From JBGPIT01 sp041485125 (lineage in GTDB: Bacteria > Desulfobacterota > Binatia > UTPRO1), in the NCBI GenBank assembly GCA_041485125.1, contig JBGPIT010000109.1:1-12766 (forward strand): 12,766 nt of DNA. The letters are read 5' to 3'. Shown piece by piece: positions 1 through 6,106 of this stretch. Positions within the stretch are counted from its first letter, which is position 1, and the number at the start of each line of letters is the position of its first letter. The translations under genes and the position numbers were made by a program. The notes under the pieces are model-generated. The model was given only the letters and a program-made list of their open reading frames with translations, was not told the origin of the DNA and did no database searches.

Positions 1-55
1 CCAGCACGAGCGCACTAACTGCAAGGCCACATACGACGATGCGGCGGTTCGTCAT
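1..55 (-). CDS. Partial exported protein (signal-peptide start only)
   Basis: Only the first 18 codons are inside the window; the gene runs off the left edge on the minus strand. Reading from the ATG at 55 gives a short basic start (MTNRR) followed by a hydrophobic stretch (IVVCGLAVSALVL). This is the shape of a signal peptide or N-terminal membrane anchor. The start is supported by a very strong Shine-Dalgarno sequence, GGAGGAGG, a few bases upstream on the minus strand (about 61-68). Nothing can be said about function. The cysteine in the hydrophobic stretch is not followed by enough sequence to judge whether this is a lipoprotein. Confidence 0.6.
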   Translation of the reverse strand, partial: MTNRRIVVCGLAVSALVL

Positions 56-251
56 GGCTATCCTCCTCCAACTCTTTGGGACGTTACGCGGACGGCGACT
101 TCGGACACGGCACCATATGCCGCGAGTACTGTCGTCGGTCGCATGAAGTCAAGAAAAACCGCATGCCGCGTCGCGACAACCGGAACCATGAGCGTCAGTG
201 CCGCCGGCTGCCGAAGAACGACGGGCAGCTGAAAAACGCCGGTGCGGAGCG

Positions 252-779
252 CTACGGAAAGATGCGTAGGTCCGGATGCCGCCGGCGGAAGTACGCCGTC
301 ATCGCCGCCGCCGCGAGTACGTTGCCGCCGAGAATCGCCGGCCACGTCACCGCCTGCAGCACCGCATCGGCGAAGATCATCGCGATCACCACGAAGCCGA
401 ACATGAAGCCGACGAAGAGCAGCAGGATGCCGAAGCCGTAGTTCGGATCCTTCTCCGCGAGCCGCAGCAGCTGCGCGGCGATCCCGCCGATCACGACGAA
501 CGCGAGGACGTGTACCCAGGTGAACATCAGCGCCGGCTCGAACGACGCCGCGATGTGCTCGGGCGCGTCGAGCCCCGCACCGCCGTAGAAGAGCGCGGTG
601 CCGAGGACGGTCGGCGTGTAGAGCGGCCGTCCCGCGAGCGCGTCGACGAGCAAGAACCAGAGCGCGACGGTGACGGCGCCGATCACGCCGGCGACGATGC
701 CTTCCTCGGAGACTCCGGATGCTGCGCGCGATTGGCTGCGGGGAAGGGCGGGGGTGATGATGCGGGTCTGAGCGGTCAT
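252..779 (-). CDS. Small integral membrane protein, unknown function
   Basis: The frame encodes a 175-residue protein that I do not assign to a named family. After a polar N-terminus of about 27 residues there are four likely membrane segments: roughly residues 28-48 (GVIGAVTVALWFLLVDAL), 85-106, 115-135 (very hydrophobic, FVGFMFGFVVIAMIF) and 143-163. It ends in a basic tail (YFRRRHP). The ATG at 779 is chosen because an AAAGGAGT Shine-Dalgarno lies just upstream on the minus strand (785-792). A longer frame begins at 821, but its 14 extra residues have no ribosome site and cover the Shine-Dalgarno. The gene is divergent from the kinase-like gene at 884, with about 100 bases between them for promoters. 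Codon use and membrane pattern look like a real gene. The role is unknown. Confidence 0.75.
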   Translation of the reverse strand: MTAQTRIITPALPRSQSRAASGVSEEGIVAGVIGAVTVALWFLLVDALAGRPLYTPTVLGTALFYGGAGLDAPEHIAASFEPALMFTWVHVLAFVVIGGIAAQLLRLAEKDPNYGFGILLLFVGFMFGFVVIAMIFADAVLQAVTWPAILGGNVLAAAAMTAYFRRRHPDLRIFP

Positions 780-883
780 GGTGGACTCCTTTCTGACCGA
801 CAGCTGAACCACCCATACCACAGCCCGACGCGGGGAACCCTGCCTGGTCCGCCGCGGTGCGGCGTGTTAGCTGAGGCCGCCTC

Positions 884-2332
884 GTGTCCTCCTCCCGCGC
901 CGTGGTGCTCGATCCGTTTCCACTCCGCCTGCCCGTTCCCGACCGTCGTGCCTTGCGACGTCGCGCCGCCCGCATCGCGCGTACGGCGATGCGGCACCTC
1001 GCGGTGCCGTCGGTGCGTCGACTCGCGGGCGCGCACCTCGAGCCGAACGCCTTCGCACGTCCCTTGCGCCTGACGTTCGAGAGCCTGGGCGCGACCTTCG
1101 CGAAGTTCGGTCAGCTCGTCGCCTCGTCGCCGGGACTGGTGGGCGACAGCGTCGCCGACGAGTTTCGCGCCTGCCTCGACACCGGTCCGCCGGTGCCCTT
1201 CGACGACGTGCGCGCGGCCGTCGAGCTGATGCTCGGCCGGCCGCTCGACGAGACGTTCGCCACCTTCGACGAGACGTCGATCGGCCGCGCCTCGATCGCG
1301 GTCGTGCACCGCGCGCGCCTGCACGACGGTCGTGAGGTCGCCGTCAAGGTGCTGCGGCCGGGCATCGAGGCCGCGGTCGCGACCGATCTCCATCTCATGC
1401 AGCCGCTCTTCGAGTTCCTCGCCTTCCGCGTCGGCGTCCCCGAGGCGGGCCAGCTCGTCCGCCTGTTCGACGGCTTCCGCGATCAGCTCGCCGAGGAGCT
1501 CGATCTCCGCAACGAGGCGCGCGCGATGGCGCATCATCGCCGCCTGCTCGCGACGCTCGACCTGCCCGCGATCGTCATCCCCGCGCCGTACCCGGAGCTT
1601 TCCGGACAACGCGTGCTCACGATGGAGTATCTCGACGGCATCCCGATCGACGACGGGCGGCGGAGCGCCGAGCTCGGGCTCGACCCGCGTCCGCTGATCG
1701 AGCAGCTCATGCGCGGCTGGTTCATCACCACGCTCCGCGACGGCACGTTCCACGCCGACGTCCACGCCGGCAACCTGCTCCTGCTGCGTGACGGCCGCGT
1801 CGGGGTCGTCGACTGGGGAATCGTCGGCCGTCTCGACGCGCGCACTCACCGCTTCTTCCGCCGCATGATCACGGGCGCCCTCGGGGACGAGTCGGCGTGG
1901 CACGACGTCGCCGTCGACCTGCTCGACGCATACGGGCCCGCGCTTCGCGACGGCCTCGGCTTCGACGAGCGCTCGCTGGCCGAGTTCGCCCGCGCGGTGA
2001 TCGCGCCGACGCTCATCGATCCGATCGGCACGGTGAATCTCGGCAGCTTTCTCGCCGCGATGCAGGGCAAGATCGCCGAGGCGGAAGGCCAGGCGATCGC
2101 GCGTCGCGGCTGGCGGGACACCCTGGCGCGCCTGCGGCGCCAGCGCGCGCTGCACGTCGGCGTCGAGGCGTACGGCGGCCGCGGCACGAGCTTCGACCGC
2201 GGCACGTTCCTTCTCGCCAAGCAGCTCGTCTACTTCGAGCGCTACGGCAAGATGTTCCTCGGCGAGCGATCGCTGCTTGCCGAGCGCGCGTTCATCGAGG
2301 GCCTGCTCGCGGAGCGACCTCTCGACGGCTGA
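884..2332 (+). CDS. AarF/UbiB (ABC1) family kinase-like protein
   Basis: This 482-residue protein belongs to the ABC1/AarF/UbiB atypical kinase family, whose members act as ATPases or kinases linked to ubiquinone and other isoprenoid lipids. Visible motifs in order: the family-specific KxGQ (KFGQ, 74-77); the nucleotide-loop counterpart GRASIAVVH (134-142); the VAVKV lysine strand (K155); the ExD motif in EELDL (204-208); the hinge MEYLDG (247-252); the catalytic-loop counterpart FHADVHAGNL (289-298); and VVDWG in place of DFG (D310). The loop reads HADVHAGN rather than the classical HADPHPGN, which I take to be a subfamily variant. Unlike E. coli UbiB, no C-terminal membrane segments are visible. 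The start is the GTG at 884. It begins a same-strand run with the methyltransferase 25 bases downstream. The substrate is unknown. Confidence 0.88.
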   Translation: MSSSRAVVLDPFPLRLPVPDRRALRRRAARIARTAMRHLAVPSVRRLAGAHLEPNAFARPLRLTFESLGATFAKFGQLVASSPGLVGDSVADEFRACLDTGPPVPFDDVRAAVELMLGRPLDETFATFDETSIGRASIAVVHRARLHDGREVAVKVLRPGIEAAVATDLHLMQPLFEFLAFRVGVPEAGQLVRLFDGFRDQLAEELDLRNEARAMAHHRRLLATLDLPAIVIPAPYPELSGQRVLTMEYLDGIPIDDGRRSAELGLDPRPLIEQLMRGWFITTLRDGTFHADVHAGNLLLLRDGRVGVVDWGIVGRLDARTHRFFRRMITGALGDESAWHDVAVDLLDAYGPALRDGLGFDERSLAEFARAVIAPTLIDPIGTVNLGSFLAAMQGKIAEAEGQAIARRGWRDTLARLRRQRALHVGVEAYGGRGTSFDRGTFLLAKQLVYFERYGKMFLGERSLLAERAFIEGLLAERPLDG

Positions 2333-2357
2333 TCGCCGCCCGGTGTACTACGCCGCC

Positions 2358-3062
2358 ATGCCGGCAGAGGCGCGGGGAGACTACGGGCTCGACGCGCCCG
2401 GGGTCGTCGCCGCGCTGGCACTCGCCGGCGTCGCCTGCATCGGCGTCGCGCTCACGATCGGGCCGTACGCGCTGGTCTGGTCAGGCGGCGCGCTCGCCGC
2501 CACCGCGGCGGCCATGGTGTGGTCGAGCAAGCGCGGCAAGCTCCGCCAGCGTGAGTGGCTCGTCGCGCGCGTGCCATGGCGGGGGGACGAGCGCGTCCTC
2601 GATGCCGGCTGTGGTCGTGGGCTCATGCTGTGCGCGGCGGCGCGCCGCTTGCCGCGCGGCCGCGCCGTCGGGATCGACGTCTGGCAGAGCCGCGACCAGA
2701 CCGGGAACCGTCCGTCAGCGACACGGACGAACGCGCGCGTCGAAGGCGTCGCCGACCGCATTGACGTCATGAGCGGCGACGTCCGGGCGCTGCCATTCCG
2801 CGACCGTGCGTTCGACGTGATCGTGTCGAGCCTCGTCGTCCACAACATCCAGGACGACCTGGGTCGGACGACCGCGCTCCGTGAGCTCGTCCGCGTGCTC
2901 GCCCCCGGCGGCTGGCTCCTGGTGCAGGACATCGCCCACACCGCCCGCTACGCCGAGGTGCTACGCGAGGCTGGGCTCAGCGGTGTCAGGCGGAGCGCGC
3001 CGCGCTTCGCGATCTTTCCGCCGGTGCGACTCGTCGCGGCGCGCAAGCCGGCGACGAGGTGA
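2358..3062 (+). CDS. Class I SAM-dependent methyltransferase with N-terminal membrane segment
   Basis: A 234-residue protein. The N-terminus holds one or two hydrophobic segments (about 15-33 and 37-56), so it is probably membrane-anchored. A Rossmann-type methyltransferase domain follows: motif I VLDAGCGRG (80-88), an acidic strand end GIDVW (105-109), SGDVRALPF (139-147), FDVIVSSLVVHN (152-163) and LAPGGWLL (181-188). These match the Methyltransf_11 pattern. The substrate cannot be read from sequence. The ATG at 2358 is preferred; an in-frame GTG at 2343 would add five residues and is possible, since neither has a strong ribosome site. It lies between the UbiB-like gene and the AraC-type gene, whose ATG follows this stop by a single base, so all three are probably co-transcribed. 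Confidence 0.85.
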   Translation: MPAEARGDYGLDAPGVVAALALAGVACIGVALTIGPYALVWSGGALAATAAAMVWSSKRGKLRQREWLVARVPWRGDERVLDAGCGRGLMLCAAARRLPRGRAVGIDVWQSRDQTGNRPSATRTNARVEGVADRIDVMSGDVRALPFRDRAFDVIVSSLVVHNIQDDLGRTTALRELVRVLAPGGWLLVQDIAHTARYAEVLREAGLSGVRRSAPRFAIFPPVRLVAARKPATR

Positions 3063-3063
3063 T

Positions 3064-3960
3064 ATGGCGGCGCCGATGGCGATGTTCTTCCGCACCCGCG
3101 TCGTCCGAGCGCCGCCCGGCGAGAGCGCGTGGGAGATGTGGGTCCGGCGTCCGCCGCCGCCGCTCGCCGGCTACGTGTCCGCGCTCTGGGCCGGCGACGC
3201 CGAGACGAGCTACGCGCGCCACCGCATGCTGCCGAACGGCGAGATGATGGTGATGTTCAACCTCGGCATGCCGCAACGGCTGGTCGAGGGCGGCGGCGCC
3301 GGCTGCGGCGAGATCTATCGGACGGCATGGATCTCCGGCTTGCAGGAGCGCCCCCTCACCGTCGAGTCGATGGTCCGCCATCCGCGCGGTGTGGCCGTGA
3401 ATCTGCGGCCGCTCGGCGCGTGGACGCTCTTCGGCGGTTTGTCGCTGCGCGAGCTCGCCAACGAGATGGTCGATCTCGAGTCGGTCCTCGGCGGCGTCGC
3501 CGCCGTTGCGTCGCTGCGCCAGCGCATGATCGAGGCGGCCGACCTCGGCGCCGCCCTCGACCTCCTCGAGCGCTGGCTCGTCGACCGCATGCGCGACGGG
3601 CCGGCGGCGCATCCGACGACACGCGCGGCTCTGCATCACGTCGCCGACTCGGGCGGCGACGTGCGTGTCGCGAGCGTCGCGCGCGAGCTCGGCGTCTCGT
3701 CGCGCTACTTGAACGAGCTCTTCCATCGCCAGGTCGGCGTGTCGGCGAAGAGCATGGCCCGCATCGTTCGGCTCGGGCGCGTGCTCGAGGGAATCGCCGC
3801 CGGGAGGGGCGCGGATCTCGTCGGTCTCGCGCTCCAGTGCGGCTATTTCGATCAAGCGCACCTGAACCGCGACTTCCGCGAGCTCACCGGCCAAACGCCG
3901 ACGGAGTACGCCGCCTCGATGATCGGGAGCCTCCACGATCCGTACGGCGTACCGGGCTGA
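3064..3960 (+). CDS. AraC-family transcriptional regulator
   Basis: A 298-residue regulator with the two helix-turn-helix motifs of the AraC/XylS DNA-binding domain at its C-terminus. The first is at about 201-220 (VASVARELGVSSRYLNELF) and the second at about 252-273. The second ends in the diagnostic CGYFDQAHLNRDFRELTG, followed by TPTEY. The N-terminal 130 residues (for example GYVSALWAGD and RMLPNGEMMVMFNLG) resemble the ligand-sensing domain of AraC proteins of the DUF6597-like type; the ligand is unknown. The ATG at 3064 is one base after the methyltransferase stop, which suggests translational coupling; in-frame ATGs at 3076 and 3082 are alternatives. The stop at 3958-3960 is followed in the same frame by a VOC-protein remnant. 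Autoregulation or control of the upstream genes is likely but not shown. Confidence 0.88.
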   Translation: MAAPMAMFFRTRVVRAPPGESAWEMWVRRPPPPLAGYVSALWAGDAETSYARHRMLPNGEMMVMFNLGMPQRLVEGGGAGCGEIYRTAWISGLQERPLTVESMVRHPRGVAVNLRPLGAWTLFGGLSLRELANEMVDLESVLGGVAAVASLRQRMIEAADLGAALDLLERWLVDRMRDGPAAHPTTRAALHHVADSGGDVRVASVARELGVSSRYLNELFHRQVGVSAKSMARIVRLGRVLEGIAAGRGADLVGLALQCGYFDQAHLNRDFRELTGQTPTEYAASMIGSLHDPYGVPG

Positions 3961-3984
3961 CGGCGCGACCCGGCGTCGCCGCCC

Positions 3985-4290
3985 GAGATCAAGATCGGCC
4001 AGGCGATCGTGATGCTCGCCGACGAGTACCCCGAGATGGCCTTCGTGAGCCCGCCTACGCTCGGCGGCTCGCCGGTGACGATCCACTTGTACATGGCGGA
4101 CGTCGACGCGCTTTTCGCGCGCGCGGTCGCGGCCGGCGCGACGGTGCTCCGGCCCGTCGCCGACCAGTTCTACGGTGACCGCGCCGGCCGCTTGCAGGAC
4201 CCCTTCGGCCACGCGTGGGTCTTCGCGACGCACACAGAGGACGTCCCCGCCGACGAGTTGCGGAAGCGCTTCGCGACCTCGTCCGAGTAG
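3985..4290 (+). pseudogene. Truncated VOC (glyoxalase/PhnB-like) protein, C-terminal half only
   Basis: Translation from about 3985 gives PEIKIGQAIVMLADEYPEM and then a clear C-terminal half of a PhnB-like vicinal oxygen chelate protein: SPPTLGGSPVTIHLYMADVDALF-type sequence, GATVLRPVADQFYGDRAG, and LQDPFGHAWVFATH with a DVPADELRKR tail. Full-length relatives are about 140-160 residues with two paired beta-alpha-beta-beta-beta modules. Here the first module is absent, and upstream there is only the end of the AraC gene, in the same reading frame and separated by one TGA (3958-3960). The only starts are GTG 4009 or ATG 4012, inside the conserved fold and without a good ribosome site. I therefore read it as a remnant left by a deletion. 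If expressed it would be a 92-93 residue half-domain, which could act only as a dimer. Confidence 0.7.
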
Positions 4291-4339
4291 ACACGTGTCG
4301 CCGCCGTGAGTCCGCTGCACGGCCGCGACGCGGAGACGC

Positions 4340-5257
4340 TCAGGGCGTACAGCTCGCCCCGTTGCAGGGGTTCGACGGGTCGCCGAGACACGGTGGGCTC
4401 GAGCCCGCTTGGGGCGTGCCGACGATGACCTGATCCCAGAACGACTTCGAGCCGAGGCACGTGCCGAGCGGGCCGCAGCCGTTCCGTCGCCCGACCCAGC
4501 CGAGCTTGAAGGCGCCCGACTTCCAATCGTACCAACCCGGGCCGAGGTCGCGGCTGCTGCCGCGATTGTAGCCCCACTGCGTCGCGCCCCACTGGCTCGT
4601 GCAGGTGTCGGGCTCGACCTGCCCGGCATCGCAGCCGGCGGTCGCGCACAAGCCGCCGATCCAGAGTCGAAAGGTCTCCTCGTGCGCGCGCCGCGTAGAG
4701 CGGCACGAGAGCGCGGGGTCGATCGGCGGACAGACCAGGCGGTCGGCCGCGCCGGCGTTGCTGAGCGCGATCTGCCCGGTCTCGACCGTGTCGCACGCGC
4801 CGCCGCAGCCCGGGCCGAGCGGTACCGACTCGATGTCGAGGCACATGCTGGAGTCGTTCAGCACCTTGACCGTGCGGCAGCCGTTCTTGTCCGGCGTGCT
4901 CCAGCAGCCGACCACGTAGCCGCCGCGGATCGCGACGGTCTTCGCGCCGCTGCCGTTGCCCATGCCCACGCACGGCGCCCTCGGTGAGGCGCGCAAGGTG
5001 ACGAAGCTCGTCGTCGCGTCGGGCGGGAAGGGTTTGTCGAGATCGTAGATGACGGGCGTCCACGGTCCCGACAGACGGCCGCCTTCCGACGCGTCGTTGC
5101 AGCGCGCGGCGAGCGCCGCCGGATCGGGACAGCCGCAGTGCAAGCCGCCCGAGAGCGTGCCGGAGGAGCAGCGAGCCGCGTCGGCGGTGGTCGCTACGCT
5201 GAGACCGGCCGCGGCCGCGAGCGCGAGCGCGGCGCGAACGAGCAGTCGACCATCCAT
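4340..5257 (-). CDS. Secreted cysteine-rich protein, unknown function
   Basis: A 305-residue protein of no family I recognise. It starts with a good Sec signal peptide: basic MDGRLLVR, a hydrophobic ALALAAAAGLSV core and a probable AxA cleavage site near TTADA|A at about residue 27. The mature part contains 20 cysteines by my count, often as GC, NGC or CxC pairs (HCGC near the start; GCGGAC in the middle; PC, NPC and SC at the end). It is also rich in Gly, Pro and Trp (WYDWKSGAFKLGWVG). An even, high cysteine number in an exported protein suggests disulfide bonds in the periplasm or outside the cell. The ATG at 5257 is fixed by an AAGGAGGT ribosome site just upstream. It is divergent from the PadR regulator gene, which may control it, and convergent with the VOC remnant. 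Confidence 0.75.
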   Translation of the reverse strand: MDGRLLVRAALALAAAAGLSVATTADAARCSSGTLSGGLHCGCPDPAALAARCNDASEGGRLSGPWTPVIYDLDKPFPPDATTSFVTLRASPRAPCVGMGNGSGAKTVAIRGGYVVGCWSTPDKNGCRTVKVLNDSSMCLDIESVPLGPGCGGACDTVETGQIALSNAGAADRLVCPPIDPALSCRSTRRAHEETFRLWIGGLCATAGCDAGQVEPDTCTSQWGATQWGYNRGSSRDLGPGWYDWKSGAFKLGWVGRRNGCGPLGTCLGSKSFWDQVIVGTPQAGSSPPCLGDPSNPCNGASCTP

Positions 5258-5289
5258 GACGACCTCCTTCGTACGCGGGACCCGGGCGG

Positions 5290-5314
5290 GACACGCGTTA
5301 CCCAGTCGCGTGTC
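5290..5314. promoter_or_regulatory. Inverted repeat GACACGCG-N9-CGCGTGTC in divergent control region
   Basis: Perfect 8-bp arms (5290-5297 and 5307-5314) flank a 9-base spacer in the 252-base gap between the divergent Cys-rich gene (start 5257) and the PadR gene (start 5510). The symmetry and spacing suit a dimeric repressor such as PadR. It could instead act as an RNA hairpin in the 5' leader of the Cys-rich gene, since it lies downstream of the possible promoter. The rest of the gap shows no clear plus-strand promoter. Confidence 0.4.
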
Positions 5315-5329
5315 GGTCCAGCTGGCCGC

Positions 5330-5358
5330 CCAGTACGGTTTGGGCGCGCGGCTGTCAA
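5330..5358 (-). promoter_or_regulatory. Possible promoter for the cysteine-rich secreted protein
   Basis: On the minus strand a perfect -35 box TTGACA (plus-strand 5353-5358) is followed after 17 bases by TACTGG (5330-5335), a poor -10 match. Transcription would start near 5323 and read through the inverted repeat at 5290-5314 into the gene at 5257. The weak -10 suggests that an activator or another sigma factor may be needed. This is inferred from spacing and hexamers only. Confidence 0.35.
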
Positions 5359-5509
5359 TCGCATTTGCATCGCGGCACGTCGGTTGCTGATCGACAGGAA
5401 CCGAGCGCGGTGACGCACACCGATTCACGTCGCAGCGCGGAGCCGCGTGCGCGCGTCCGCCGCCGCGTGTCCCGCGAGCGAACAATCCGTCGTTGCCGGC
5501 GAGGAACCC

Positions 5510-6106
5510 ATGTCGATCAAGCACGCGATACTCGGACTGATTTCGCAGCAGCCCATGCACGGCTATCGATTGAAGGAAGCCTTCGACGATCGCATGAGCG
5601 CGCTGTGGGGACTGACGACCGGACAAATCTATCAAACGCTCGGCGCGCTCGAGCGCGCCGGCCTACTCGCGAGCCGCGGCGAGCGCGTCGGCAGCCGTCC
5701 GACGCGGCGGATCTATTCCTTGACCGATGCCGGCAAGCGCGAGCTGCGCCGCTGGCTTCGCGACCCGCGCTCCGCGTGCACGCGCTCCTTTCGCGGCGAG
5801 TTGCCGATTCGTCTGATGCTCCTGCGTGAGGAAGGCGTCGCGGGCTTCTGCGACGTCCTCGCGCGTCGCGAGCACGAGGCGCGGCATCTCCATGCGCGCA
5901 TCACCGAAATGCCGCGTCCGGCGCCCGCGCCCGACGACGAAGTCGACGTCCTCGGCGTCTTCCTCGACGCGATGGCGCATCAGCTCGATGCCGAGCTGAA
6001 GACGCTACGCCGATGCCGTGAGGAGGTCGCCAAATGGGCGAAGGCGCGGAAGCTCCCGGTCGCGACGGGCGCGGCCGAGGGGGGCGATTGGGCGGCCGGC
6101 CGCTAG
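5510..6106 (+). CDS. PadR-family transcriptional regulator
   Basis: A 198-residue protein. The N-terminal winged helix is typical of PadR: MSIKHAILGLISQQPMHGYRLKEAF (1-25 region), TTGQIYQTLGALERAGLL (36-53), and a wing with RRIYSLTDAGKRELRRWL (66-83). The C-terminal half (about 105-180) is helical and charged and matches the dimerisation region of Vir_act_alpha_C-type PadR proteins. The ATG at 5510 is chosen because the canonical fold starts there and GAGGAA lies upstream; the frame itself is open further upstream. PadR proteins are usually repressors released by small, often phenolic or toxic, molecules; the effector here is unknown. It directly abuts the outer-membrane protein gene (stop TAG 6104-6106, GTG 6107) and is divergent from the Cys-rich gene; both are candidate targets. 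Confidence 0.9.
   Translation: MSIKHAILGLISQQPMHGYRLKEAFDDRMSALWGLTTGQIYQTLGALERAGLLASRGERVGSRPTRRIYSLTDAGKRELRRWLRDPRSACTRSFRGELPIRLMLLREEGVAGFCDVLARREHEARHLHARITEMPRPAPAPDDEVDVLGVFLDAMAHQLDAELKTLRRCREEVAKWAKARKLPVATGAAEGGDWAAGR

Noticed and set aside
776..2155. Long open frame of 459 codons on the minus strand, opposite the UbiB-like gene
   Set aside because: GC-rich codon bias keeps the antisense frame open. The plus strand carries ordered UbiB motifs, while the antisense translation is Arg/Glu-rich with no domain or ribosome site.
4303..4323. GCCGTG-N9-CACGGC as a terminator between convergent genes
   Set aside because: 6-bp stem, 9-base loop and no T-tract on either side; too weak to call. 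The nearby palindrome GACACGTGTC (4290-4299) is also short and without context.
2986..4629. Open frame of 547 codons on the minus strand spanning the AraC gene and part of the Cys-rich gene
   Set aside because: It crosses two well-supported genes, is low-complexity Arg/Ala/His-rich, and shows no family motif.
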